DNA of 64,000 nucleotides from an uncultured Prevotella sp. (GTDB lineage: Bacteria; Bacteroidota; Bacteroidia; Bacteroidales; Bacteroidaceae), in assembly GCA_944319795.1 (NCBI GenBank), contig CALUFA010000009.1, positions 1-64,000 of the forward strand, given 5' to 3'. The notes under the pieces are model-generated. The model had not been told where the DNA came from and did no database searches. It saw nothing but the letters and a program-made list of their open reading frames with translations. The position numbers were made by a program, and so were the translations under genes. Within the stretch, counting starts at the first letter, position 1. Each line of letters starts with the position of its first letter. Below are positions 61,978 to 64,000 of the stretch, piece after piece.

Positions 61978-63339
61978 ATGACTATGGTACATTTTTACTG
62001 TAACATTTCAAAGTGCCGCAGCTTGTTAGTAGCGGCGCTAACGGGTGTCGGCATGCTGACAGCATCCGCGCAAAGCATCAATATCGTCAGCGAACTTACC
62101 GGTGAGGACGGCACAGCCTACGACGGCATAATGTCGCAAACCATATCCCCCAACCATAAATACATCGCCGGAACCGTGACAAACATCGCTGAGTTCAAAA
62201 ACGGCATATTCATTTATGACATGGAAACAGGCGATTATGTCATCCAAGGCGACGTCAACCCGTTAGGCAGCAAGCTGTTCACCGTAACCGACGAGGGATT
62301 GGCAGTGGGCTACAACGGCGACTCGCCCGAGGGTTTCTCGGTTACAGCCCAAACCATGTCGATAGACGGCACCACGACAAAGCTCGAAACACCGGAAGAA
62401 AGCAACTCATACGCATGCGGCATTACGGATGACGGCAAAATACTCGTAGGTTACTATGCAAGCACAATGGATTACGTCAACCATGCGTGCATCTGGAAAG
62501 ACGGCAAGCTCGAGACACTGCCAACACTGACCGAAGAAGAGACCGGCACAAGCATAACAGGCTCTGAAGCCAACTTCGTCAGCGGCGACGGCTCCGTGAT
62601 AGCAGGCTCTTTGCTCGACGGCGACAATACCGAGCTATTCGCCCTTTGGCGCTTGCAGGACGACGGAAGCTACGAATGCGAGCTTATAGGCAACAAATAT
62701 TACAGCCGCGACGGCACCGACCCCGAACGTCCTTACAAGCAGTTCCAGATAGCCGGACTCAGCCACAACGGCAAATACGCAGCCTTAAAACTTGGAGTGA
62801 AGGAATTACAACACGCCGCACGTTACGACGTGGAAGCCGGCACGTTTGAGGAGTGCATGCACGAGGAAAGCGGCGAACTGACCGATGCCGGAGCAATTGA
62901 CGCGGTTTCAATAGCCGACGACGGTACGCTGTTGGGCAACTGCGTGACAAGCGCCGGTTGGGTGAACAAGCCCTGCATTTGGAAAGCCGGAGAAAAAACG
63001 CCCCAGCTAATCTCGACAATCTGCCCGGACTTGGAACAATTGGCAGCTTTCGACGCGACCGGATTCAATTTCGCCATGTGCATAACCCCCGACGGACGTT
63101 ACGTAACGGGATATTCAGACGACAGTAACAAGCAAGCCGCCATGATGAACATGAACACGGCTTACGTAATCGACCTTTACGGGACGACCGTGGGAATCAG
63201 CAACCATGTGGCAGACGGTGTTGTAAACGGAGAAGAGGCACGCTATACCATAGACGGCACACGGGTAAACGCCCCCGTAAAGGGCTTGAACATCGTGAAA
63301 AAGGCCGACGGCAAGACCGTTAAGGTAATGGTGAAATAA
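61978..63339 (+). CDS. Secreted propeller-like protein 2 (HAF-type repeats)
   Basis: This 453-residue paralogue has its signal peptide ending TASAQS. It keeps 'TISPNHKYIAGTV', 'VTDEGLAVGYNGDSPEGFSVTAQTMSIDGTTTKLETPEE', 'ITDDGKILVGYYASTMDYVNHACIWKDGKLETLP' and 'LSHNGKYAALKLGVKELQHAARYDVEAGTFEE'. The tail 'RYTIDGTRVNAPVKGLNIVKKADGKTVKVMVK' is almost the same as in protein 1, while the middle is much more diverged. ATG 61984 is an equally possible start. The 110-base gap from gene 1 has a GCCCCTCCCG / CGGGGAGGGC hairpin (about 61895-61940) but no promoter, so it is probably read with gene 1. Confidence 0.75.
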   Translation: MTMVHFYCNISKCRSLLVAALTGVGMLTASAQSINIVSELTGEDGTAYDGIMSQTISPNHKYIAGTVTNIAEFKNGIFIYDMETGDYVIQGDVNPLGSKLFTVTDEGLAVGYNGDSPEGFSVTAQTMSIDGTTTKLETPEESNSYACGITDDGKILVGYYASTMDYVNHACIWKDGKLETLPTLTEEETGTSITGSEANFVSGDGSVIAGSLLDGDNTELFALWRLQDDGSYECELIGNKYYSRDGTDPERPYKQFQIAGLSHNGKYAALKLGVKELQHAARYDVEAGTFEECMHEESGELTDAGAIDAVSIADDGTLLGNCVTSAGWVNKPCIWKAGEKTPQLISTICPDLEQLAAFDATGFNFAMCITPDGRYVTGYSDDSNKQAAMMNMNTAYVIDLYGTTVGISNHVADGVVNGEEARYTIDGTRVNAPVKGLNIVKKADGKTVKVMVK

Positions 63340-63348
63340 GCACGCATG

Positions 63349-63392
63349 CGGCTTATTTGGCCAATAAGCCGGGCACGGCTTACGCCCGGCGC
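63349..63392 (+). terminator. Hairpins after propeller gene 2
   Basis: CGGCTTATT/AATAAGCCG (63349-63371) is followed by GCCGGGC/GCCCGGC (about 63367-63390). Neither has a T run, so termination here would be weak or factor-dependent. Confidence 0.4.
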
Positions 63393-63420
63393 GTAACATC
63401 TTGATAATCAGCAATATTGT

Positions 63421-63501
63421 AAAAGGCCGCCTTTTAGTTCGTAAAAGGTGGCCTTTTAGCGTGCAATAGGCAACCTTTTAGGACGCAAAAGGCCGCCTTC
63501 C
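63421..63501. repeat. 22-bp-period four-unit array 13
   Basis: Units start at 63421, 63443, 63465 and 63487. GTAACATCTTGATAATCAGC precedes it at 63393-63412, so a tail motif lies on the other side from arrays 3 and 4. Between 63502 and 63688 nothing is recognisable. Confidence 0.8.
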
Positions 63502-63688
63502 GCAAATCCGACGACACGCCCACCGCACATACAGGCAGGCGTCCGACGCCTGAACCGACGTAAAAACACCGTAACTGCCTGCATGAGCTGAAGGGCAAGC
63601 CATACGCATTAACGACACGGCCGCCGAATGACAATCAGGCACGTAAAGACGAGAACAAACATCAAATGATAAAAAATTAAGGGAATAA

Positions 63689-63720
63689 TTTGTATTTTAT
63701 AAAAATAATGTTTATTTTTG
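63689..63720 (+). promoter_or_regulatory. Promoter of propeller gene 3
   Basis: TTTG (63689-63692) is 20 bases before TATTTTTG (63713-63720). The shape is like the promoter of gene 1. Confidence 0.65.
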
Positions 63721-63798
63721 CAAACGCTAAAATTACGAAGCGTGCCGGCGGGAACGCTTAACATCAAAAACAGTTACATATATTTAACTTAAATGCTT

Positions 63799-64000
63799 AT
63801 GAAAAGATTTACTTCTTGCAGAAACATCTCAAATTGCCGCAGTTTACTGGCAGTAGCCTGCCTCGGCGCAAGTCTCACGGCTTCGGCACAAGAGATAAAC
63901 ATTTTGGAAAACCTTACCGACGCCGAAGGAACGATGTACATACCTATATCCCAGGCCATATCGTCCAACTACAAGTATGTGGCCGGACCGGCAATGAATA
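63799..64000 (+). CDS. Secreted propeller-like protein 3, cut by window edge
   Basis: The first 67 codons are visible. They encode a signal peptide (MKRFTSCRNISNCRSLLAVACLGASLTASA) and 'QEINILENLTDAEGTMYIPISQAISSNYKYVAGPAMN', which matches the opening of proteins 1 and 2 (ISPNHKYVAG). The in-frame ATG at 63793 is an alternative start. The rest lies beyond the window. Confidence 0.75.
   Translation, partial: MKRFTSCRNISNCRSLLAVACLGASLTASAQEINILENLTDAEGTMYIPISQAISSNYKYVAGPAMN

Overview
The window looks like a chromosome segment of a moderately GC-rich member of the Bacteroidales, most probably Prevotellaceae. The reasons are the Bacteroidetes-type promoters (TTTG about 20 bases upstream of TAnnTTTG) before many genes, the purH-mreBCD-mrdA-rodA gene order, a hybrid two-component (one-protein) sensor, fimbrillin-like lipoproteins, secreted proteins with short 'GLYI/GLNI...VK' C-termini, and DUF2807/DUF5024-type exported proteins. 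I cannot name the species.

Layout. 1-72 is a tRNA-Met cut at the left edge. 684-6041 holds a secreted protein, a degenerate receiver, a LytTR response regulator and a LytS-type kinase interrupted by an in-frame stop. 6381-18721 is one functional block: an NtrB/NtrC-type pair divergent from a TolC-HlyD-permease-permease-ATPase efflux operon, with a sigma-54 promoter and a likely activator site between them. 19456-25955 carries a PurH reduced to its IMP cyclohydrolase domain and the rod-shape operon (MreB, MreC, MreD, PBP2, RodA). 26028-36848 has a carboxylesterase, class II aldolase, a small-RNA-like transcription unit, a membrane MutS relative, a receiver/PEP-synthase ATP-grasp fusion and a PepSY-like lipoprotein. 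36849-43438 has metabolic genes: MetY, GdhA, an RlpA-like protein, a membrane protein with a winged-helix regulator, and the ilvA-ridA pair. 43830-48096 is a fimbrillin-like surface locus. 48605-53054 has the hybrid sensor and CysS. 53948-56436 is an ECF sigma operon. 56711-60154 has a Na/Pi cotransporter and a nucleoside kinase. 60539-64000 is a tandem family of secreted propeller-like proteins, the third cut by the right edge.

The most unusual content lies between genes. (1) Thirteen arrays, each of four 15-bp A-tract/T-tract motifs at an exact 22-bp period, occur about every 5 kb and always outside genes. (2) Long palindromes with a common TCATTCCGGGC core carry different outer arms; two of them are about 237-bp MITE-like elements with terminal inverted repeats. 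(3) Low-complexity quasi-palindromes of several sequence types start at, or supply, the stop codons of upstream genes; one type (GACAAGCAG/CTGCTTGTC) also appears to encode the signal peptide of the hybrid sensor. (4) A repeat carrying a Bacteroidetes promoter sits upstream of both purH and cysS. No transposase, integrase, CRISPR or phage gene was seen.

Regulatory logic visible in sequence: the NtrC-type protein probably drives the efflux operon through sigma-54; IlvA and RidA are paired so that reactive enamines are removed; the ECF sigma factor and its membrane partner sit between two exported proteins. All function calls come from motif recognition by eye, without database searches.
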